A stretch of 64,000 nt of DNA from positions 1,364,001 through 1,428,000 of the forward strand of contig CAWCZF010000006.1 of the NCBI GenBank assembly GCA_963799975.1, read 5' to 3'. Source of the DNA: Actinoallomurus sp963799975 (GTDB lineage Bacteria; Actinomycetota; Actinomycetes; Streptosporangiales; Streptosporangiaceae). The notes under the pieces are model-generated. The model did no database searches. It was not told where the DNA came from and worked only from the letters and a program-made list of their open reading frames with translations. Of this stretch, positions 55,757 to 64,000 are shown piece by piece; position 1 is the stretch's first letter; each line of letters opens with the position of its first letter. Position numbers and translations under genes: made by a program.

Positions 55757-57342
55757 TGACGAAACTGGACCTGGATCCGCAGGTCGTGCGCAAGGCCAGG
55801 ACGCTGGCCGAGCGCGCCGCCGAGCCGATCATCGAGATGGCCCGCACGCACACCACCGTGTCGGTCGAACGCGCCCAGCTGCGGCTGGCCGGCCTGACCG
55901 GCGCCGACTCCGACGGCCTGCCCTGGGTGAACCACCTCGTCGACGCCGTACGCGCCCAGGTCGGCCTGGAGCACGGCGTCGCCCTGCCCGTCTGGGACGC
56001 GCTCGCCACCGAGCCGTACGCCGACCTGTCCGCGCTGGCCCGGGCGGCGGCGCTGGGCGCCGTCACGTTCCGCCTGCCCACCGGCACGGACGCCGACGCC
56101 GCAACCGCACTGGCCCGCCGCGCGGCGCGCGAGGGCATGGCCCGCATCGACCGCCGCCGCGCCGAACGCGACGCGATGCTCCGCGAGCCCGGCGACCCGC
56201 CGAAGCCGTGGATCTACCTGATCGTCGCGACCGGCGACATCTACGAGGACATCCCCCAGGCGCAGGCGGCCGCGCGCGAGGGCGCGGACGTCGTCGCGGT
56301 GATCCGCTCGACCGGGCAGTCGCTGCTGGACTTCGTGCCCGAGGGCGCCACCCGCGAGGGCTACGCCGGCACGTACGCCACACAGGAGAACTTCCGGCTC
56401 ATGCGCGCCGCACTCGACGACGTGTCCAAGGAGCTGGGCCGCTACGTGCGGCTGACGAACTACGCCTCGGGACTGTGCATGCCCGAGATCGCCACGCTCG
56501 CCGGCCTCGAACGCCTCGACATGATGCTCAACGACTGCATGTACGGGATCATCTTCCGCGACATCAACCCGCGCCGTACCTTCGTCGACCAGCGGTTCTC
56601 CCGCCAGATCCACGCCCGCGCCGGCATCGTGATCAACACCGGCGAGGACAACTACCTCACCACCGCCGACGCGGTCGACGCCGCGCACACGGTCGTGGTG
56701 AGCCAGCTGCTGAACGAGCGGTTCGGCCGCGAGGCCGGCCTGGCCGACGACCAGCTCGGCCTCGGCCACGCCTTCGAGATCAACCCCGCCGTCCCGGACT
56801 CCTTCCGCCTGGAACTGGCCCACGCCCAGCTCGTACGCGAACTGTTCCCCGACGCGCCGCTGAAGTACATGCCGCCCACCAAGCACATGACCGGCAACGT
56901 GTTCGCCGGCTACCTGCTGGACGCGTTCTTCAACCTCGCCGGCGTCATGACCGGCCAGTCGATCATCTTGATCGGGATGATGACCGAGGGCATCCACACC
57001 CCCTGGCTGTCCGACCGCGACCTGGCCCTGGAGAACGTCCGCTACGTACGCGACGCCTGCGGCGCCCTGGCCGAGGACTTCGTGCCGCGCCCGGACGGCT
57101 TCGTCGTCCAGCGCGCCCGGCAGGTGCTCGCCGAATCGGTGGACCTGCTCGAGCGGATCTGCGACGACACACTGCTGACCGCCATCGCCGAGGGCACCTT
57201 CGGCGTGACGCGCCGCCCCGCCGACCGCGGCAAGGGCCTCGACGGCGTCGTCGAGCGCGCCGCCGGCTACGTCGGACCGGCCCTGGACATCCTGGAGAAC
57301 GAGGACCCGCACGCCGCCCACGCGAGGAGTGTGCAGCAGTGA
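55756..57342 (+). CDS. kamD: lysine 5,6-aminomutase alpha subunit
   Basis: The 528-residue large subunit of the adenosylcobalamin- and PLP-dependent beta-lysine/lysine 5,6-aminomutase, with a TIM-barrel that binds PLP and the substrate. RSTGQSLLDFVPEGATREGYAGTYATQENF and MNDCMYG-like MLNDCMYGIIFRDINPRRTFVDQ are conserved family stretches, as is KYMPPTKHMTGNVF. It overlaps both neighbours by one to four bases, so subunits are made together. Confidence 0.93.
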   Translation: MTKLDLDPQVVRKARTLAERAAEPIIEMARTHTTVSVERAQLRLAGLTGADSDGLPWVNHLVDAVRAQVGLEHGVALPVWDALATEPYADLSALARAAALGAVTFRLPTGTDADAATALARRAAREGMARIDRRRAERDAMLREPGDPPKPWIYLIVATGDIYEDIPQAQAAAREGADVVAVIRSTGQSLLDFVPEGATREGYAGTYATQENFRLMRAALDDVSKELGRYVRLTNYASGLCMPEIATLAGLERLDMMLNDCMYGIIFRDINPRRTFVDQRFSRQIHARAGIVINTGEDNYLTTADAVDAAHTVVVSQLLNERFGREAGLADDQLGLGHAFEINPAVPDSFRLELAHAQLVRELFPDAPLKYMPPTKHMTGNVFAGYLLDAFFNLAGVMTGQSIILIGMMTEGIHTPWLSDRDLALENVRYVRDACGALAEDFVPRPDGFVVQRARQVLAESVDLLERICDDTLLTAIAEGTFGVTRRPADRGKGLDGVVERAAGYVGPALDILENEDPHAAHARSVQQ

Positions 57343-58157
57343 CCCAGCCCGAGCAGACCACCGACGTCCCCGAGACACGGGACCTCCCCTCGATCATCCG
57401 CCCGTACGGCGACACGACCGGCGACGCGATGGTGCAGACCTCCTTCACGCTGCCGGTGCCGGCCGGCAAGCGCGCCGAACTGGCGGCGCTGTCGCTGGCC
57501 CGGCAGATGGGCCTGGACCCGGCCAGCGTCGTGCACGCCAAGCCGATGGGCCCCCACTTCACCTTCTTCATCGTCTACGGCAAGGTGAACCACCTGATCG
57601 ACTACGCCGGCATCGAGGTCCCCGCGGGCCGGGAGTACCCGCTGCTGTCGGCCAAGGAGATCGCCCTGGCCATCCGCACCGTCCTGGCACGCCGGCTCGT
57701 CGTCGTCGGCGCCTGCATCGGCACCGACGCCCACACCGTCGGCATCGACGCGATCCTCAACGTCAAGGGCTTCGCCGGGGAGAAGGGCCTGGAGTACCAC
57801 CGGGAGATCCAGGTGGTGAACATGGGCGCCCAGGTCACCGTCGAGGAACTGGTCGAGCGCGCCAAGGCCGACAACGCCGACGCCGTGCTCGTCTCCCAGG
57901 TCGTCACGCAGAAGAACGCCCACATCCACAACACCAAGCAGATGGCGGCCGCCTTCCACGCCGCCTACCCGACCGCGGTCGGGCCCGGCATCGGCCGCCC
58001 CCTGCTCATCGCCGGCGGCCCGCGCTTCGACACCGTCACCGAGGCCGAGCTGGGCGTGGACCGCATCTTCGGCAAGGGCACCACACCGGGCGAGGTCGCC
58101 TCCTACCTGGTGCACGCCCTGCTGCCGAGCTGGACCCCGGAAGAGGAGAGCACGTGA
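57339..58157 (+). CDS. kamE: lysine 5,6-aminomutase beta subunit
   Basis: The 272-residue cobalamin-binding subunit. An N-terminal dimerisation domain (about 1-110) is followed by a B12-binding Rossmann domain with the base-on motif DAHTVG, whose His replaces the cobalt ligand. The lysine in ILNVKGFAGEKG is probably the one that binds PLP in the resting enzyme. VLVSQVVTQKNAHIHN is conserved. GTG 57339 overlaps the kamD stop; its own stop overlaps the kal start (GTGA). Confidence 0.93.
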   Translation: MTQPEQTTDVPETRDLPSIIRPYGDTTGDAMVQTSFTLPVPAGKRAELAALSLARQMGLDPASVVHAKPMGPHFTFFIVYGKVNHLIDYAGIEVPAGREYPLLSAKEIALAIRTVLARRLVVVGACIGTDAHTVGIDAILNVKGFAGEKGLEYHREIQVVNMGAQVTVEELVERAKADNADAVLVSQVVTQKNAHIHNTKQMAAAFHAAYPTAVGPGIGRPLLIAGGPRFDTVTEAELGVDRIFGKGTTPGEVASYLVHALLPSWTPEEEST

Positions 58158-58585
58158 GCGAGCCCCTGACCGAGCCGGTGAGTGAACCCGCGGGCGAGGA
58201 TGCCAGACTCGGGCTGGCAGTCACCCACCGCCGCTACGTCCCGCACGGCCACGCGCACTACGGCGGCAGCCTCGTCGACGGTGCGTACGTCCTGGCCATG
58301 TTCGGCGACGTCGCGACCGAGGCGTGCATCCGCACCGACGCCGACGAGGGCCTGTTCGCCGGCTACTCCGACGTGCGGTTCCACGCGCCCGTACGCGCGG
58401 GCGACGTGCTGGAGGCGACCGCCACCGTGACACGCGTCGGCCGCCGCAGCCGCACGCTCGCGTTCGAGGCGCGCGTGGTGTGCCGGCCGCGCCCGGACCG
58501 GAGCGCCTCGGCCGCCGAGGTGCTGGCCGAGCCGGTCGTCGTGGTCACCGCGACCGGCACCGTCGTCGTGCCCGAACCCACCTGA
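58154..58585 (+). CDS. kal: 3-aminobutyryl-CoA ammonia lyase
   Basis: A 143-residue hot-dog fold protein that eliminates ammonia from 3-aminobutyryl-CoA to give crotonyl-CoA, the last step before central metabolism. HAHYGGSLVDGAYVLAMFGDVATE, DEGLFAGYSDVRFHAPVRAGD and CRPRPD match the clostridial enzyme family closely. The first 25 residues are a variable polar extension. Start GTG 58154 overlaps kamE. The 3-keto-5-aminohexanoate cleavage enzyme (kce) expected between Kdd and Kal is not in the window. Confidence 0.85.
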   Translation: MSEPLTEPVSEPAGEDARLGLAVTHRRYVPHGHAHYGGSLVDGAYVLAMFGDVATEACIRTDADEGLFAGYSDVRFHAPVRAGDVLEATATVTRVGRRSRTLAFEARVVCRPRPDRSASAAEVLAEPVVVVTATGTVVVPEPT

Positions 58586-59067
58586 TCAGGCAGGTTGACA
58601 TCAGGGCGGATACCGGTAAGTTGCCTAGACGTCCACCACACGGATGACCGGCCGGCCGGCCGGGGCGGCCGCGCACCTGCGCCGCGACGGGGGAAACGAC
58701 ACGCGCCGCACGCGCGGCGCCGACCGTCGAAGCCAGACGCAGGACAGCGCGCACGCCCGGCCGGGAGCACCCCGGACGGCGCCGGTGAGACCCGGTAAGA
58801 GCCTGGGCACCCATCAGACAACGGACCGCGCGCTCGCCGCCGACGAGACGGGTCCGGCTCGAAGGGACCGCCCGGGCTCTCTTCCGTTCCCCCGCCGCCC
58901 GCTCCCCGTACGGCCCGCTGCCGCCGGAGCACCACAAGACCTGCACCGGGGCGGGCCGACGGCTCTCACCCGCGGCCCGCGGGCCCGCCACACCCGGCCC
59001 CCGTTCGTCCGCGCGGCCGCCGGGCGATACCGTTCCGCAGGAACGCACCTTGTGACGAGGAGTACTG
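58586..59067. other. long region between kal and lnt with a strong promoter at its start
   Basis: This 482-base gap begins with a good promoter (58595-58622). An open frame runs from ATG 58644 into lnt, but its composition (Arg/Pro/Gly/Ala-rich) and the loss of GC3 bias before lnt do not support a protein. A long untranslated leader, a small RNA or a degraded gene are possible. It contains the tandem GGCC run GGCCGGCCGGCC near 58647. Confidence 0.4.
58595..58622 (+). promoter_or_regulatory. sigma70-type promoter upstream of lnt
   Basis: TTGACA (58595-58600) and TAAGTT (58617-58622) are separated by 16 bases, the closest match to the vegetative consensus seen in the window. Transcription would start near 58629, about 440 bases upstream of the lnt start. 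Confidence 0.6.
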
Positions 59068-60653
59068 GTGGCGCAGGACATGCTCGCCGAGGAGACCCCC
59101 GGCGTCGCCGGCCGACCGGCCCGGCGCCTCGCCGGACCCGCCTGCGGCGCCCGGCGCTGGCGGTGCTCGCCGGGCTGCTGCTCGCCGCGGCGTTCCCGCC
59201 GATCGGCTGGTGGCCGCTCGCGCCCGTGGCCACCGCGATGCTCGCCCTGACCCTGCGCGAGCGGCGCTGGCGCGGCGGGATCGGCCTCGGCCTGCTGTTC
59301 GGGCTGGCCTTCTGCTTCCCCCTGTTCGAGGGACTGCGGCCGGTCGGCATCGACGCCTGGCTGGCGCTGAGCGTGTTCGAGGCGCTGTACTTCGCGCTGC
59401 TCGGCGCGGGCGTCGCGCTGGCCACCCGGCTGCCCGGCTGGCCGCTGTGGACCGCCGCGCTGTGGATCACCGAGGAGTTCGTCCGCGGCCGGGTCCCGTT
59501 CGGCGGCTTCCCGTGGGGGCGGCTGGCGTTCAGCCAGACCGCCTCGCCCTACACCGGGTACGCGCCCGCCGGCGGCGCGCCCCTGATCAGCTTCGTCACC
59601 GCGCTGACCGGCGGCCTGCTCGCCGCGGCCGCGCTCGCGCTGTGGCGGCGGCACGGCCCGGGCGATGACGGCGGCGGGTCCTGGCGCGGCGTCGCGCTCG
59701 CGCTGGCGGCCGTGCTGGCCCTGGCCCTCGGCGGCGCCTCGATCCCCCGGCCGTCGGCGCCCGGCGGACGGCAGGTGACCGTCGCGGTGGTGCAGGGCAA
59801 CGTCCCGCGCGCCGGTCTGGACTTCCTCGGCCAGCGCGAGGCCGTACTGGACAACCACGCGCGCGAGACGCACCTGCTCGCCCAGCGGGTACGCGCCGGG
59901 CGGCTCGCCCGGCCCGACATCGTGATCTGGCCGGAGAACTCCAGCGACCTGGACCCTTATGAGGACCTGCGGGCCCGCTCGGTGATCGACGCGGCGGTCC
60001 GCGACATCGGCGTGCCGGTCCTGGTCGGCGCCGTCATCGACCACGGTGACGGCGAGCACGTGGAGAACCGCGGCATCGTCTGGGACCCGCGCACCGGCCC
60101 GGGCGCCTACTACGTCAAACGCCACCCGCTGCCGTTCGGGGAGTACATCCCGATCTTCCGCGGCGTGCTGCTCAAGCTCATCACCCGGTTCGGCCGCGTC
60201 GGGGAGTTCGTCAAGGGCCGTACGCGCGGCTCGCTCCAGCTCGGCCCGGTGCGGATCGGCGACGTGATCTGCTTCGAGGTCGCCTACGACGGCCTGGTCC
60301 GCGACGTCGCGGACGCCCCGCTGCTCGTGGTGCAGACCAACAACGCGACGTTCGGGCGTACGAGCCTGCCCCCGCAGCAGTTCGCGATGTCGCGGCTGCG
60401 CGCCGTCGAGCACGGCCGCACGATGGTGGTGGCCTCCACGAGCGGCATCAGCGGGATCATCACCCCCAGCGGCCGCGTGCTGGCCCGCTCGGCGGAATTC
60501 ACACCTGTGGTGCAGGTCGAGCGCGTACCACTACGGACGTCGCGTACGCTTTCCGATCATCTCGGCGCCGCGCCCGAATGGGTGCTGGCGCTGCTTGGTC
60601 TCGCGGCGGCGGCCGTCGCCGCCCGCAGGACACGGACGAGCAGGGGGGCCTAG
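59068..60653 (+). CDS. lnt: apolipoprotein N-acyltransferase (one shift near the N-terminus)
   Basis: A membrane enzyme of about 528 residues that adds the third acyl chain to lipoproteins. AGGAG precedes GTG 59068 (MAQDMLAEETPGVAGRP), which has perfect GC3. Near 59110-59150 the frame shifts to RPALAVLAGLLLAAAFPP, the first of several membrane helices (to about 230). The nitrilase-like domain follows with WPENSSDL (Glu), HPLPFGEYIP (Lys/Glu region) and GDVICFEVAYD (catalytic Cys). An unshifted start at GTG 59052 exists but has poor codon use. Followed by ppm1 after three bases. Confidence 0.87.
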
Positions 60654-60656
60654 CCG

Positions 60657-61403
<747 letters not shown>

Positions 61404-61550
61404 CCCCCGGCCTGCGCGCCGGCCCGCCGGCCGTGGCCGCGCGACCCTGACGGCCGCGGCGGCGAAGTCTCCACCGCGGTCCCGTCATCCCGGTGGCCGG
61501 CGCGGTGCCCGCGCGCACAAAGCCGTTCCGTGGCAGGTCACAATGGAGGC

Positions 61551-62087
61551 ATGCTTCCTGTCGCGCTCCTCGTCGCGTTCCTGCTGGTGCCGATCGTGGA
61601 GATCTATGTGATCCTGCAGGTCGGTCACCTCATCGGCGCGTGGCCGACCGTGGCGCTGCTCGTGGCCGAGAGCGTCCTGGGCGCGTGGATCGTCCGGCGG
61701 GAGGGGCGGCGCGCGTGGCGGGCGCTGACGACCACGTTCCGCGAGGGCGGCCTGCCCGACCGCGAACTCGCCGACGCCGCGCTCGTCCTGGTCGGCGGGG
61801 TGCTGCTGCTGACGCCGGGGTTCGTCACCGACGTGCTGGGGTTCTTGTTCGTGCTGCCCTTCACCCGCCCGGTGATGCGGCGCCTGCTGTCGGCCTACGT
61901 CGGGCGGCGCGTACGTGCCGCGCAGAGCCGCGCTGCGGTCTCTTTTGCGGGTTTCGGGCGTCCGGGACGCCCGCCGGGAGAGGAACCGCGTACGGGCGCC
62001 CAGGGCGGCGCCGCGGCCGGCACGGACGCGCACGTGGTCCGCGGCGAGGTGATCGAGGAGGAACGCGAGGAACGCGACCCCGGCTAG
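61551..62087 (+). CDS. fxsA: FxsA family membrane protein
   Basis: A 178-residue protein with three or four membrane segments in the first 110 residues. PIVEIYVILQVGHLIGAWPTVALLVAESVLGAWIVRREG and LLTPGFVTDVLGFLFVLPFTRP are the FxsA signatures. The C-terminal 60 residues are polar and acidic at the end. In E. coli FxsA affects phage exclusion; the role here is unknown. ATG 61551 has GGAGG very close; GTG 61530 is an alternative. Confidence 0.87.
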   Translation: MLPVALLVAFLLVPIVEIYVILQVGHLIGAWPTVALLVAESVLGAWIVRREGRRAWRALTTTFREGGLPDRELADAALVLVGGVLLLTPGFVTDVLGFLFVLPFTRPVMRRLLSAYVGRRVRAAQSRAAVSFAGFGRPGRPPGEEPRTGAQGGAAAGTDAHVVRGEVIEEEREERDPG

Positions 62088-62132
62088 GCCCGCGCCGGTC
62101 TCGCGGTCTCGCGTGGCGGGTGTGAATGTGTG

Positions 62133-62171
62133 ACGGGCCGTCGCCGCCGAGGGGTGGCGGTGACGGCCCGT
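62133..62171. terminator. bidirectional terminator hairpin between fxsA and rbpA
   Basis: Arms 62133-62148 and 62156-62171 (ACGGGCCGTCGCCGCC and its complement with one mismatch) form a 16-bp stem with a seven-base loop between two convergent genes. It is the strongest hairpin seen in the window. Confidence 0.85.
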
Positions 62172-62188
62172 CAGGGTTCGATCGGGTG

Positions 62189-62533
62189 CTACGCGGTCCT
62201 TCTGCGCTGGGCGCGGAGCACGGCCAGGCGCTCGGCGAGGACCTCTTCGAGGTCTTCGATCGAGCGGCGTTCCATGAGCATGTCCCAGTGGGTACGCGGT
62301 GGCTTGCCCTTCTTGGACTGCGGCATCTCGCCATCCACCATCAGGGCCGTGGCGCCGCAGCTCCGGCATTCCCAGGTCATCGGCACCTCGGCCTCCGCGG
62401 CGAGGATGACGGTGAACCGGTGGCCCTTCGGGCAGTCGTACATGACCTCCTGGCGGGGAGCCAGGTCGGTGTTGCGATCGTTCTCGTAGCTCGTGGCTCC
62501 GAGTCGGGTGCCGCGAAGTGCGCGCTCGGCCAT
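62189..62533 (-). CDS. rbpA: RNA polymerase-binding protein RbpA
   Basis: A 114-residue actinobacterial transcription factor that binds the principal sigma factor and stabilises the open complex. The N-terminal tail ALRGTRLGATSYENDRN, the core with YDCPKGHRFTV and WECRSCG (zinc-site cysteines as in Streptomyces), the basic linker KKGKPPRTHWDMLMERRS and the sigma-interaction helix EDLEEVLAERLAVLR are all present. ATG 62533 has GGGAGG upstream. Full length. Confidence 0.95.
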   Translation of the reverse strand: MAERALRGTRLGATSYENDRNTDLAPRQEVMYDCPKGHRFTVILAAEAEVPMTWECRSCGATALMVDGEMPQSKKGKPPRTHWDMLMERRSIEDLEEVLAERLAVLRAQRRRTA

Positions 62534-62711
62534 CGTGACGTGCCTCCCAGACGGCTTGCGTTCTCTTAGTGGAGCAACGCTGGATACCGTCTCAAGATTC
62601 CCGCGTAGGCCCCGGTCCAACCCTGTGGCCCTCCTGCGATTCGCCCCGAAACCGAAGACCGTTCGCTTCCGCCGGAGGGCCGGGCCGCGTGCCCGCGCTC
62701 GGCCCGCCGCG

Positions 62712-64000
62712 TCACAGGCGGCGGGGCGGGGTGTTGCCGGCCTCGCGTATGCCGCGGGGGACGTCGACGCGCAGGAGCAGCACGAACCCGGCGACGAAGA
62801 ACACGACGAGGGACACGATCGCGCCGCGGTAGCTGTCGGTCAGCTGGAGCACGATCGCGAACACGAGGGGCCCGAGCCAGCTGGTGCCCTTGTCGCTGAT
62901 CTCATAGAAGCCGAAGTACTCCGCCGTACGCTCCGCGGGGACCAGGTGGGAGAACAACGACCGCGACAGCGCCTGGGTGCCGCCGAGCACGACGCCGATG
63001 ACGCCGGCGAGCACGATGAACTGCACCGCCGACCCCACCTGCAGCGTGAAGCTCGCCAGCACCACGACGGTCCAGGCGACCAGCGAGCCCAGCACGACGC
63101 GCCGGGTGCCGTACGCGGCGGCGAGCCGGCCGAGCAGCAGCGCGCCGCCGAACGCGACGAACTGCACGAGCAGCACCGCGCCGATCACCACCGACTGGCC
63201 GAGGTCCAGCTCCTGCGTCGCGTACGTCGCGGACAGGTTGATCACGGTCTGCACGCCGTCGTTGTAGATGAGGAAGGCGAGCAGGAACATCAGCGTGACG
63301 GGCCGGTTCCGCAGGTCCCGCAGGGTCGAGCCGAGCTGGGCGAACCCGGCGCGCGCCACGCGGTAGGCGGACTCGCCCGGACGCGCGCGGTGCCGGTCGC
63401 GCAGCCGCCGCAGCGGGATGAGTGTGAACCCGGCCCACCACAGGCCCGCCGAGGCCAGGCTGATCCGCACCGCCATGCCCTCCGACAGCCCGAAGGTGTC
63501 GTGCATCAGGTACAGCACGAGGTTGAGCGCGAGCAGCAGTCCGCCGCCGAGGTAGCCGATGCCCCACCCGCGTGAGGAGACGGCGTCGCGTTCGTCGGGG
63601 CGCGCGATGTCGGGCAGGAAGGAGTTGTAGGCGACCTCGGAACACCCCAGGGCCAGGTTGCCCGCGACGAGCAGTCCCGCGCCGAGCAGGTAGCGGCCGT
63701 CGGCGGCGAAGTACAGGCCGACGGTCGCGAACGCGCCGGCGTAGGCGCACACGCCGAGCACGGCGCGCTTGCGGCCGGTGTGGTCGATCAGCGCGCCGAC
63801 GGCCGGCAGCAGCAGCACCTGGACGATCACCGAGATCGCGACCGCGAAGGGGTAGACGGCCTTGGCGCGTACGTCCAGGCCCAGGGGGTGGACGTAGCCG
63901 CGCGCGTCGGCGGCGGCCTTGGCGACGTCGCTGAGGTAGGGGCCGAGGAAGACGGTCAGGACGGTGGTGGAGAACGCGGAGTCGGCCCAGTCGTAGAAGT
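62712..64000 (-). CDS. MFS transporter, Atg22/UMF1 type (5' end outside the window)
   Basis: At least 429 residues, open to the window edge, so the N-terminus is missing. FYDWADSAFSTTVLTVFLGPYL at the edge and GRKRAVLGVCAYAG, ARPDERDAVSSRGWGIGYLGGG, LRDLRNRPVTLMFLLAFLIYNDGVQTV match the UMF1/Atg22-like subgroup of the major facilitator superfamily. About ten membrane helices are visible. Substrate unknown. It is upstream of rbpA on the same strand with a 178-base gap. Confidence 0.85.
   Translation of the reverse strand, partial: FYDWADSAFSTTVLTVFLGPYLSDVAKAAADARGYVHPLGLDVRAKAVYPFAVAISVIVQVLLLPAVGALIDHTGRKRAVLGVCAYAGAFATVGLYFAADGRYLLGAGLLVAGNLALGCSEVAYNSFLPDIARPDERDAVSSRGWGIGYLGGGLLLALNLVLYLMHDTFGLSEGMAVRISLASAGLWWAGFTLIPLRRLRDRHRARPGESAYRVARAGFAQLGSTLRDLRNRPVTLMFLLAFLIYNDGVQTVINLSATYATQELDLGQSVVIGAVLLVQFVAFGGALLLGRLAAAYGTRRVVLGSLVAWTVVVLASFTLQVGSAVQFIVLAGVIGVVLGGTQALSRSLFSHLVPAERTAEYFGFYEISDKGTSWLGPLVFAIVLQLTDSYRGAIVSLVVFFVAGFVLLLRVDVPRGIREAGNTPPRRL

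Noticed and set aside
58545..60413. 622-residue minus-strand open frame opposite lnt
   Set aside because: Antisense to a well-supported enzyme; composition and lack of motifs show it is not a gene.

Overview
The window is very GC-rich, gene-dense DNA from an actinomycete. The type of organism follows from a complete Pup-proteasome locus, PafB/PafC, RbpA, TatA/TatC, adjacent lnt and ppm1 genes, GTG/TTG starts, and many genes that look leaderless. A member of the Streptosporangiales (Thermomonosporaceae or Streptosporangiaceae) is my best guess, but this is inference; no rRNA gene is present to decide it.

Left part (1-20.5 kb): a tRNA m1A58 methyltransferase, the proteasomal ATPase ARC/Mpa, Dop, Pup (which ends directly in Gly-Gly-Glu), an endonuclease VII-like HNH protein inserted in the locus, the proteasome subunits PrcB and PrcA, and the Pup ligase PafA. 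Two tandem-domain FKBP prolyl isomerases follow, one membrane-anchored and one a lipoprotein. Next come a SufR-like regulator with a DUF3291 protein, a DUF3866 protein, the WYL regulators PafB and PafC, a small membrane protein, TatA, TatC and a Ski2-like helicase. Together these tag, unfold and degrade proteins, with PafBC giving the link to DNA damage.

Middle (20.5-40.9 kb): the remnant of a flavin monooxygenase, a Crp/Fnr regulator, a 5'-3' exonuclease translationally coupled to an ANTAR-PAS-SpoIIE phosphatase, an M24 peptidase, an acyl-CoA dehydrogenase, and a sugar ABC transporter operon with its own MsiK/UgpC-type ATPase behind a LacI-type operator. After it lie an Lrp regulator, a small repeat-containing ORF coupled to an unknown membrane protein, a hemolysin III homologue, a TetR/aldo-keto reductase divergon, dihydrolipoamide dehydrogenase, and a two-gene unit made of a membrane-anchored STAND-like NTPase and a 114-residue partner sharing the same N-terminal motif.

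Right part (41-64 kb): a minus-strand cluster whose order and families match the Streptomyces csnR-K chitosan-oligosaccharide system (ROK regulator, binding protein, two permeases, GH4 hydrolase, sugar kinase), with a clear promoter and a perfect 9-1-9 operator. Then come a DUF1707-FHA protein, a cytochrome P450, an aldehyde dehydrogenase, an MFS transporter, and a coenzyme B12/SAM-dependent lysine-degradation cluster (kamA divergent from kdd-kamD-kamE-kal). The window closes with lnt and ppm1, fxsA, rbpA and an MFS protein running off the edge.

Many genes, mostly at 29.3, 39.0, 41.8-46.8, 53.2-54.4 and 59.1 kb, are interrupted by single-base shifts. Several shifts come as compensating pairs, so I read most of them as sequence errors rather than true pseudogenes. 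The coordinates given for those genes span the reconstructed gene. No tRNA, rRNA, CRISPR array or insertion sequence was recognised.
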